Assembly: GCA_050950425.1 (NCBI GenBank) | Contig: JBMNHO010000002.1 | Span: forward strand, 1,302,001 to 1,366,000 | Source: RGIG529 sp050950425 | Lineage (GTDB): Bacteria; Bacillota; Clostridia; Oscillospirales; Oscillospiraceae | DNA: 64,000 nt | Reading direction: 5' to 3' | In this document: positions 57,927-64,000 of the stretch, in pieces | Numbering within the stretch: the stretch's first letter is position 1 | Layout: the number at the start of each line of letters is the position of its first letter | Made by a program: the position numbers and the translations under genes | The notes under the pieces: model-generated | What the model was told of the DNA's origin: nothing | Databases searched by the model: none | Seen by the model: the letters and a program-made list of their open reading frames with translations, nothing else

Positions 57927-59078
57927 ATGAAAAAAAGAGTAAGCCTGTCTGTTTGTCTGTTGGTGGCGGCGGCTGCCGTTGTCGCGGGGTTTGGGCTACA
58001 TCTGTGGGTGCAGGCGGCCGTGCTGCCGGCACCTGTTTTGGAGGAGGCAAGGCAGCAGATCGAGACGAAGTTTATCGGAGAGTACGATCCAGAAACCCTG
58101 AAAGACGCCGCGATTAAGGGCATGGTGAGCGCCTTGGGAGACAGATGGTCTTATTATTTGTCGGCGGATGAGTACAGCGCGTATGAGGCATCGGTCAACA
58201 ATGCGTATGTGGGGATCGGGGTCACCATAGAGTCCGACATGGAAAAAGGCGGGCTCCGAATCAGAAAGGTGCAGGCCGGCGGCCCGGCCCAAGAAGCCGG
58301 CCTGAAAGCAGGGGAGCAGATTATCGCGGCAGAGGGGAAACCCTTTGCGGGCTTGACGCTGGCCCAGGCAAAAGCGCTGATCTCAGGAGAGGCGGGAACG
58401 AGCGTCATGGTGACGGTACGCAGCCAGGATGGCGGGCAGCGGGACGTGACCCTGATCCGCAGGGAAATCGTGGTGGTTCCTGTGAACCATCAGATGCTGG
58501 AGCGGCAGATTGGCTACATCCAGATCCAAAATTTCGACAGTACAGCAAGCCAGCATGCCAAGGCGGCGGTGAACAATCTGATGGAGCAGGGGGCGAAAAA
58601 GCTGGTTTTTGACCTGCGCAACAACCCCGGCGGTCTTTTGACAGAGCTGCTGGATCTTTTGGATTTTCTGTTGCCGGAAGGGGATACTTTTATCTCTGTG
58701 GACTACACAGGGGAGGAGCGGATTTACCACTCCGATGAGAGCTGCGTGGATTTGCCCATCTCCATTTTGGTAAACGAAGAGACGTATAGCGCGGCGGAAT
58801 TTTTCGCAGCCATTTTTCAGGAAATGGGGCGGGGCCGGGTGGTGGGTACCCAAACCAGCGGAAAGGGATATTCCCAAGTGCCCATCCGGCTTTCCGACGG
58901 ATCCGCTGTTGTCTTATCAACGGCAAAATATTTCACGCCCAACCGGGTGAGTCTCATCGGTAAGGGCGTGACGCCGGACGTGGCGCTGCCCATGACAGAG
59001 GAGCAAAACAAGGCTCTTCTGGACGAGATGCTGTCTCCCGGGGAGGACACGCAGCTGCAAAAGGCCATCAGCGACTGA
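57927..59078 (+). CDS. C-terminal processing protease CtpA, S41 family
   Basis: A 383-residue membrane-anchored or secreted protease with an N-terminal hydrophobic segment (about 6-28), an S41 N-domain, a PDZ domain (about 95-170, GGLRIRKVQAGGPAQEAGL) and the catalytic core: VFDLRNNPGGLL, nucleophile Ser288 in TYSAAEFF and Lys313 in TSGKGYS. CtpA-type enzymes trim or degrade exported proteins, including wall hydrolases and sporulation regulators. Lying after the FtsEX-hydrolase genes, it could control that hydrolase, which is inference. The ATG at 57927 follows GTGAGGAATGAAAGC. Confidence 0.93.
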   Translation: MKKRVSLSVCLLVAAAAVVAGFGLHLWVQAAVLPAPVLEEARQQIETKFIGEYDPETLKDAAIKGMVSALGDRWSYYLSADEYSAYEASVNNAYVGIGVTIESDMEKGGLRIRKVQAGGPAQEAGLKAGEQIIAAEGKPFAGLTLAQAKALISGEAGTSVMVTVRSQDGGQRDVTLIRREIVVVPVNHQMLERQIGYIQIQNFDSTASQHAKAAVNNLMEQGAKKLVFDLRNNPGGLLTELLDLLDFLLPEGDTFISVDYTGEERIYHSDESCVDLPISILVNEETYSAAEFFAAIFQEMGRGRVVGTQTSGKGYSQVPIRLSDGSAVVLSTAKYFTPNRVSLIGKGVTPDVALPMTEEQNKALLDEMLSPGEDTQLQKAISD

Positions 59079-59136
59079 GAAAAGAACACGCATAAAGAAC
59101 CGCCTCGCTGCATAAAACGAAGCAGGAGGCGAGAGC

Positions 59137-59904
59137 GTGATTGGATTATTGCATGTGGAATACACGGCGGGGCGCTTTCCCCGCTCCGCTGTTTTTACAC
59201 CTTGTGAGATAAAGGGCGGCGCATTTTGCGATGTCTGCATTCGGCTTCCTCTTTCCGGGCCCCCCAGAGCCCGCGACAGAAGGATCCGCCGCGCCGCACG
59301 AAAGATGGCCGCCTATGGAATCCGGCGTGTGGTGCCGCCCCGGGAGCTGTTTCCTTATTGGGAGACGCTGCTGGAATACAAGATTAGCCCTATTTCCATT
59401 CGGCCCCTTTTGCGGCAGATGGCGACGCCCATCGCCCTATTTTATTTGCACGAAACAGGGCGGGCACGAAGAAGCGAAGCGGTGGTGCTCCAGGCCCAGC
59501 GCATGGAAATGGAGCTTTTCAGAGTGGCGGAGCAGCTATGCCGAAAGGTACGCAACGTAGCGGTGCAGATTCCGGACAGCGAGGCGCTGGAAGATCGGCT
59601 CCAGACGGAATACGGGGTGCCGGCCATGGCGGGCAGGACGGGGTTTACAAAAGCAAACCTGGTTTTGCTGTTTTCCGTGGCGGAAAAAGGGGAAACAGTA
59701 GTGCCCGGACAGGGGGCGCTGTTTTATTTTGGGGAAGGGACGCCGCGCCTTCAAACAGACCGCCGGGTTCTGCAGTGGGCGGAGTTGGCCGTTCGAAACG
59801 GGGACGCGCCGTCCGGCCCGTGGGACCAAACCTCCCTCTTGGCGGCCCTGTGGGAGATGGGGCATATATCCGCCCGGGAACTGGAAATCATACAATTATC
59901 TTGA
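59137..59904 (+). CDS. Conserved-looking protein of unknown function
   Basis: A 255-residue protein that I do not recognise. It begins MIGLLHVEYTAGRFPRSAVF, has an Arg-rich stretch (RARDRRIRRAARKMAAYGIR, about 44-63), and a middle that alternates strands and helices in a Rossmann-like way (GIRRVVPPREL; TPIALFYLHE; VRNVAVQIPD; LQTEYGVPA; LVLLFSVAE). There is no signal peptide or membrane segment. GTG at 59137 follows GCAGGAGGCGAGAGC, a strong site that supports a real gene. It lies between ctpA and greA; its stop codon is inside the minus-35 box of the greA promoter. Confidence 0.8.
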   Translation: MIGLLHVEYTAGRFPRSAVFTPCEIKGGAFCDVCIRLPLSGPPRARDRRIRRAARKMAAYGIRRVVPPRELFPYWETLLEYKISPISIRPLLRQMATPIALFYLHETGRARRSEAVVLQAQRMEMELFRVAEQLCRKVRNVAVQIPDSEALEDRLQTEYGVPAMAGRTGFTKANLVLLFSVAEKGETVVPGQGALFYFGEGTPRLQTDRRVLQWAELAVRNGDAPSGPWDQTSLLAALWEMGHISARELEIIQLS

Positions 59905-59930
59905 CAGTCGGGAGAGGGTTGCTATATAAT
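59901..59930 (+). promoter_or_regulatory. Promoter of greA-lysS
   Basis: TTGACA (59901-59906), 18-base spacer, TATAAT (59925-59930). The upstream gene's TGA (59902-59904) is part of the TTGACA hexamer. The leader is about 135 bases and holds a second TATAAT at 60025-60030 without a clear minus-35 box. Confidence 0.8.
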
Positions 59931-60072
59931 ATAGTACTGTACGCGGAGACATCCGCGTCATATGCATATTTAGATGTGATATTTGCATATTGCCGTGCAG
60001 TTCATGCTGGGATGGCGAAATCGATATAATATAATTTTCCGCGATAGGCGTGATTATAAGGAGGGGTTTCGG

Positions 60073-60546
60073 TTGGCAAAAGAGTATAAAATGAGCCAAG
60101 AACGACTCGATGAGCTGAAAAAAGAATTGATCTATTTAAAAACAGTACGAGAAAAGGAAGTTGCGGATCAGATCAAAGAAGCACGTTCCTTTGGGGATTT
60201 ATCCGAGAATAGTGAATATGACGAGGCCAAAAACGAGCAGGGAAAGCTGTATTCCCGCATTGTGGAATTGGGCAATATTTTGGCACACGCCATTGTGATT
60301 GATGAAGACGATCTGACAACAGACGCAGTGGGCATCGGCAGCCGTGTGATGGTGGAGGCGATGGACAGCGGAAGCAAGGGCAGCTATCAAATTGTCGGCT
60401 CTCAGGAGGCCGATCCCATGAATGGTCGCATTTCCGAAGAATCCCCCTTTGGGCAGGCCCTTTTGGGGAAAAAATGCGGAGAAGAGGTGCTGGTGAGCGC
60501 GCCGGCGGGGACCATTCATTATCGGGTCATTGAAATACAAAAGTAA
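60073..60546 (+). CDS. greA: Transcription elongation factor GreA
   Basis: Rescues backtracked RNA polymerase by stimulating transcript cleavage. The 157-residue product has the N-terminal coiled coil with the acidic tip (FGDLSENSEYDEAKNEQ, with the two acidic residues needed in the secondary channel) and the C-terminal FKBP-like domain ending GTIHYRVIEIQK. The start is TTG at 60073, preceded by AAGGAGGGGTTTCGG. It has its own promoter and is followed by lysS after 39 bases, a common pairing in Firmicutes. Confidence 0.96.
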   Translation: MAKEYKMSQERLDELKKELIYLKTVREKEVADQIKEARSFGDLSENSEYDEAKNEQGKLYSRIVELGNILAHAIVIDEDDLTTDAVGIGSRVMVEAMDSGSKGSYQIVGSQEADPMNGRISEESPFGQALLGKKCGEEVLVSAPAGTIHYRVIEIQK

Positions 60547-60585
60547 GAAATGGCGGTGTCTGGCACCGCCCGGGAGGCAGAAAAC

Positions 60586-62079
60586 ATGACAGAGAGAGAA
60601 CAGCCGGCGGCACAGGAAGAGAGCCGCTCAGAGCTTTTGCAGATACGGCGGGACAAGCTCAAGGAATTGCAGGCAGAGGGGAGAGACCCTTTTGCGGAAA
60701 CCACGTACCGGTGCGATTCCAACAGCCAAGAGATCAAGGAACAATTTGATGCCATGGAGGGCAAGCGTGTGTCCATCGCCGGGCGGCTGATGAGCAAACG
60801 GGGGATGGGCAAGGCCATTTTTTCCGACTTACAGGACGGGACAGGCCGAATTCAGCTGTATGTCCGCATTGACGAGATGGGGGAAGAGGCACTCAATCGA
60901 TTTAAAAAATACGACATCGGCGATATCGTCGGCGTGACAGGGGAAGTGTTCCGCACCAAGCGAGGGGAAATCTCTGTGAAAACCGACGAAATCACGCTGC
61001 TGTCCAAGTCATTGAACCCCCTGCCGGAGAAGTTCCACGGGCTGACCAGCACCGAGCTGCGGTACCGGCAGCGGTATGTGGACTTGATCGTCAATCCGGG
61101 GGTGCGCCGCGCCTTTGAAATTCGCAGTAAGATCATCAAAACCATTCGGTCTTATTTGGATGATTTGGGCTATATGGAAGTGGAAACGCCGGTGCTGAAC
61201 ACCATTTCCGGCGGCGCCAACGCCCGCCCGTTTGTGACCCATCACAATACATTGAATATTGATATGTACATGCGCATCGCCACAGAGCTGCACTTAAAGC
61301 GCCTGGTGGTGGGCGGGATTGAGCGGGTGTATGAAATCGGCCGGCTGTTCCGCAACGAGGGGATGGACCCGAAGCACAATCCGGAGTTTACCACGGTGGA
61401 GTTTTATGAAGCATATGCCGATTATCATGACATGATGGATCGCACGGAAGGCATTTACGTGAAGGCCGCCCAAGACATTTTGGGCACCACCAAGCTGATG
61501 TACCAAGGCGCCGATCTGGATTTGACGCCGCCTTTTGCGAGGATGACCATGGCGGAAGCGGTCAAACAATATACGGGTGTGGACTTTATGTCTTTTCAGG
61601 CGGATGAGGACGCCCAAAAAGCCGCCGCTTCCATCGGCGTGAAGCTGGAAAAGGACGCGACTTGGGGCAATTTGCTTTATGCCTGCTTTGATGAAAAGGT
61701 GGAAAGCCAGCTGATGGCGCCTATCTTTATCCTGGACCATCCCGTGGAGGTTTCCCCCCTTGCCAAGCGGTGCAAGGAAGACCCCCGGCTGACCCAGCGG
61801 TTTGAGCTGTTTATGGCGGGAAGGGAAATGGCGAACGCCTTTTCCGAGCTGAACGACCCTGTGGACCAAAAAGAGCGGTTCCAGCGCCAGGCGGCGTTGC
61901 GGGAAGCGGGAGACGAAGAAGCGGGCATGATGGATACCGACTATATCAATGCGTTGGAATATGGTTTGCCGCCCACAGGGGGCTGCGGTATCGGCATTGA
62001 CCGGATGGTGATGCTGTATACAGACAGCGCCTCCATCCGCGATGTGATTTTATTCCCGACCATGAAGCCTTTAGAGTAA
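60586..62079 (+). CDS. lysS: Lysyl-tRNA synthetase, class II
   Basis: Charges tRNA-Lys. The 497-residue protein has an N-terminal OB-fold anticodon-binding domain (VSIAGRLMSKRGMGKAIFSD) and a class II core: motif 1 near SKIIKTIRSYLDDLGYMEVETP, motif 2 as GRLFRNEGMDPKHNPEFT, and motif 3 as GCGIGIDRMVMLYTDS. The ATG at 60586 follows GGGAGGCAGAAAAC; an upstream in-frame ATG at 60550 overlaps the greA end region and lacks a site. It is followed by a terminator. Confidence 0.97.
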   Translation: MTEREQPAAQEESRSELLQIRRDKLKELQAEGRDPFAETTYRCDSNSQEIKEQFDAMEGKRVSIAGRLMSKRGMGKAIFSDLQDGTGRIQLYVRIDEMGEEALNRFKKYDIGDIVGVTGEVFRTKRGEISVKTDEITLLSKSLNPLPEKFHGLTSTELRYRQRYVDLIVNPGVRRAFEIRSKIIKTIRSYLDDLGYMEVETPVLNTISGGANARPFVTHHNTLNIDMYMRIATELHLKRLVVGGIERVYEIGRLFRNEGMDPKHNPEFTTVEFYEAYADYHDMMDRTEGIYVKAAQDILGTTKLMYQGADLDLTPPFARMTMAEAVKQYTGVDFMSFQADEDAQKAAASIGVKLEKDATWGNLLYACFDEKVESQLMAPIFILDHPVEVSPLAKRCKEDPRLTQRFELFMAGREMANAFSELNDPVDQKERFQRQAALREAGDEEAGMMDTDYINALEYGLPPTGGCGIGIDRMVMLYTDSASIRDVILFPTMKPLE

Positions 62080-62087
62080 ACGATCCG

Positions 62088-62115
62088 GGGGCGGGCTTTG
62101 GCCTGCCCCTTGTTT
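62088..62115 (+). terminator. Terminator of greA-lysS
   Basis: A 9-bp G/C stem with one G-T pair (62088-62096 with 62101-62109, TTTG loop) followed by TTGTTTC, nine bases past the lysS stop. Confidence 0.75.
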
Positions 62116-62213
62116 CATATATACCATAGATATAAGAGATACAAGAGATACAAGGCTCCTGGATAAGCGGACAAACAGGATCGGGCAAGATCCCGAACAA
62201 CAGGAAGTGAGAT

Positions 62214-62978
62214 ATGGAACAGATCAGAAGCAGAACCAACCCGCTGATCGCCCATTTGCGCAAGCTGGGCCGCAGCGGGGCATATCGAAACAGCTGCGGC
62301 GCATTTTGCTGTGACGGGCCAAAGCTGCTGGAAGAAGCCCTTTTGTGGGGCGGAGTCGTCCAAACTGTACTGAAAACAGAGGCGGCCCTGCTGCCTTCTT
62401 CTTTGCCTGCCTCTGTGCGGGTGGTCACCGTGCCGGAGGAGCTGTTGGCCTTTGCTTCCCCCTTGACGGAGCCTCAGGGGATTTTGTTTGCCTGTGAAAT
62501 GCCGGAGTCGGCTGCGCCCGAGAGGCTGACCGGAACCCGGTATGCCGTTTTGGACGGGCTCCAGGACCCGGGAAACGTGGGGGCTATTTTACGAACGGCG
62601 GCGGCGTTCTCCTTTGACGGTGTGTTCCTCACGGGGCATTGCGCCGATCTTTGGAACCCCAAAACCATACGGGCGACCATGGGGGCCGTCTTTCGCATGG
62701 CGGTTTGGACGGCGTCTTACGAGCAGGTGTCTCTGCTTTTGCAGAAGGCGAAAATCCCTTTGTATGGCGCGGCGTTGGGGCCGGGTTGCGTTTCTCTGGA
62801 AAAGGGTTCCCTAGAAGGGGCAGCCATCGCCATCGGAAGCGAGGGGAACGGCCTTTCTCAGGCGCTTTTGTCCCTCTGCGACGGGCGGGTGCAGATCCCG
62901 ATGGATGCCAAATGCGAGTCGCTGAACGCCGCGGTGGCGGCGGGAATTTTGTTTTGGGAAATGAGCCGGGAGCGGTAA
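62214..62978 (+). CDS. TrmH/SpoU-family RNA 2'-O-methyltransferase
   Basis: A 254-residue SPOUT methyltransferase. An N-terminal substrate-binding part (about 1-100) precedes the knotted domain with motif 1 (YAVLDGLQDPGNVGAILRTA, where the Asn and Arg are catalytic in the family), motif 2 (AIAIGSEGNGLS) and motif 3 (VQIPMDAKCESLNAAVAAGI). It resembles YsgA/RlmB-type rRNA methyltransferases; the exact nucleotide is not predictable from sequence. The ATG at 62214 follows GGAAGTGAGAT. It is 22 bases upstream of dprA. Confidence 0.9.
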   Translation: MEQIRSRTNPLIAHLRKLGRSGAYRNSCGAFCCDGPKLLEEALLWGGVVQTVLKTEAALLPSSLPASVRVVTVPEELLAFASPLTEPQGILFACEMPESAAPERLTGTRYAVLDGLQDPGNVGAILRTAAAFSFDGVFLTGHCADLWNPKTIRATMGAVFRMAVWTASYEQVSLLLQKAKIPLYGAALGPGCVSLEKGSLEGAAIAIGSEGNGLSQALLSLCDGRVQIPMDAKCESLNAAVAAGILFWEMSRER

Positions 62979-63000
62979 AAACCAGCAGGAGGTAAGTGCT

Positions 63001-64000
63001 GTGTCAACCTTAAACTATTGGCTTTGGCTTGCCACCAAAGACGGGCTTCGAAGGGAGACGATTTACAGAGCGGTGGATTTTTTCGGCTCTCCCGAGGCGG
63101 TATATGAGGCGGATCAGGATGCTTACGAAGCCTTGGGGCTGCACAAGGAAGAGCAGCAGGCACTCTGCAATAAGGCCATGGCGAGGCCCAACAGCATTCT
63201 GGATACATGCGACCGCTTGGGCATCTGGCTGATGACGTATCAGGACGCGGACTATCCCACGCGGCTGCGCAATATTTATGATCCCCCCTGTGTGCTATAC
63301 GGGAAGGGGAAACGGATCCATTTTGACGAAACCCCGGCGGTTGCCATCGTGGGCACCCGGCGGTGCAGTCCCTATGGGAAAAAGGTGGCGGCCACCCTCG
63401 GGTTTCAGCTGGCCTATCGGGGGATGCTTGTGATTTCCGGTCTGGCAAAGGGCATTGACACCGTTGCCATGACGGGGGCGCTGCGTGCAGGCGTTCCCGT
63501 GGTCGGGGTGCTGGGCTGCGGAATTGATGTGGTTTATCCCAGAGAAAACAGAGAAATTTACCGGGATGTGGCCTCTTCCGGCACCCTTCTCAGCGAATAT
63601 CCCCCGGGAACCCAGCCGTTGGGGCCTCATTTTCCCGTGCGCAATCGCATCATGAGCGGCCTTTCTCTGGGGGTCATCGTGGTGGAGGGTCCCATGAGAA
63701 GCGGGTCTCTCATTACGGCGCGACACGCCTTGGAGCAGGGGCGGGATGTGTTTGCCGTTCCCGGCAACATCGATTCCCCGTTAAGCTTGGGGCCCAACCG
63801 GTTGCTGCGGGACGGGGCGATCCCCGTTACCCATGCGGACGACGTCATTGGGGAATACATCCAGCAATACCCCACGAAGCTTCACCTTTCCCCCAAAACC
63901 ATGGAAGATAGGATGCCAAACCGAGGGGAGCAAAGGCGCGTTTTGGCGGAGGGCCATCAGAGTTCGACAAAAAAAGAGGTTGACAAGTGGGAAGCGAAAG
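63001..64000 (+). CDS. dprA: DNA processing protein DprA, cut by window edge
   Basis: DprA loads RecA on incoming single-stranded DNA during natural transformation, but is widespread in bacteria not known to be competent. The frame is open from GTG 63001 to the window end (333 codons). A SAM-like N-terminal part is followed by the Rossmann-like core: AVAIVGTRRCSPYG, VISGLAKGIDTVA, GVLGCGIDVVYPRENR, PVRNRIMSGLS and MRSGSLITARHALEQGRDVF, then AVPGNIDSP. The GTG follows AGCAGGAGGTAAGTGCT. The C-terminal winged-helix part, if present, is outside the window. Most of the family-defining part is complete. Confidence 0.94.
   Translation, partial: MSTLNYWLWLATKDGLRRETIYRAVDFFGSPEAVYEADQDAYEALGLHKEEQQALCNKAMARPNSILDTCDRLGIWLMTYQDADYPTRLRNIYDPPCVLYGKGKRIHFDETPAVAIVGTRRCSPYGKKVAATLGFQLAYRGMLVISGLAKGIDTVAMTGALRAGVPVVGVLGCGIDVVYPRENREIYRDVASSGTLLSEYPPGTQPLGPHFPVRNRIMSGLSLGVIVVEGPMRSGSLITARHALEQGRDVFAVPGNIDSPLSLGPNRLLRDGAIPVTHADDVIGEYIQQYPTKLHLSPKTMEDRMPNRGEQRRVLAEGHQSSTKKEVDKWEAK

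Noticed and set aside
1..64000. tRNA, rRNA, insertion sequence, prophage or defence genes
   Set aside because: No cloverleaf, rRNA core sequence, transposase, integrase or restriction/toxin motif was recognised in any frame read.

Overview
The window is a dense stretch of housekeeping chromosome from a spore-forming, Gram-positive member of the Clostridia, most likely a relative of the Oscillospiraceae/Ruminococcaceae. The support is a spore germination protease (gpr), DivIVA and SepF in place of MinE-type division control, a cell-surface protein with SLH domains, single-chain glycyl-tRNA synthetase, a YlxM-Ffh-S16-KhpA-RimM-TrmD operon, a TPP riboswitch in front of thiT, and strong AGGAGG ribosome binding sites with frequent TTG and GTG starts. 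I see no tRNA or rRNA gene, insertion sequence, prophage, CRISPR array or defence island. The genus is not resolved.

Layout. Positions 1-2.7 kb hold the start of a membrane protein, rpsT, gpr and a cytidylate kinase-like gene. From 2.8 to 21.0 kb nearly everything is on the minus strand: mtaB, a small ORF coupled to a DUF815 ATPase, a BrkB-family protein, glyS, nadE, thpR, miaA, hfq, an HlyD-like protein, yggS, sepF, divIVA, ileS, lspA, an RluA-type pseudouridine synthase, then riboswitch-thiT-HAD phosphatase. At 21.1-26.6 kb the plus strand carries an HPr-like protein, an EF-G paralogue and an SLH-domain surface protein whose frame is broken. At 26.8-30.5 kb (minus) lies the trmD/ffh operon. 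A very large cyclic beta-1,2-glucan synthase-like gene (30.7-38.3 kb, plus) converges on and overlaps a GT-C-type membrane glycosyltransferase gene (minus). From 40 kb on the plus strand come rpoB-rpoC, an L7Ae-like protein, rpsL-rpsG-fusA-tuf; after a DUF4830 gene (minus) come a PucR/CdaR-type regulator, ftsE-ftsX-M23 hydrolase-ctpA, an unknown gene, greA-lysS, a SpoU methyltransferase and dprA, which runs off the window.

Functional themes are transcription and translation (RNA polymerase, ribosomal proteins, three aminoacyl-tRNA synthetases, tRNA/rRNA modification, SRP) and cell division or envelope remodelling (divIVA-sepF-yggS; ftsEX with its likely hydrolase and a C-terminal protease; SLH protein; glucan synthase). 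I did not find a convincing new multi-gene system. The best second-look items are protein-level anomalies: a glutamine-type NAD synthetase whose glutaminase nucleophile Cys appears to be gone, an EF-G paralogue with the catalytic His replaced by Tyr, the broken SLH gene, the convergent ndvB overlap that contains a terminator, and the ATGA-coupled small ORF ahead of the DUF815 ATPase.
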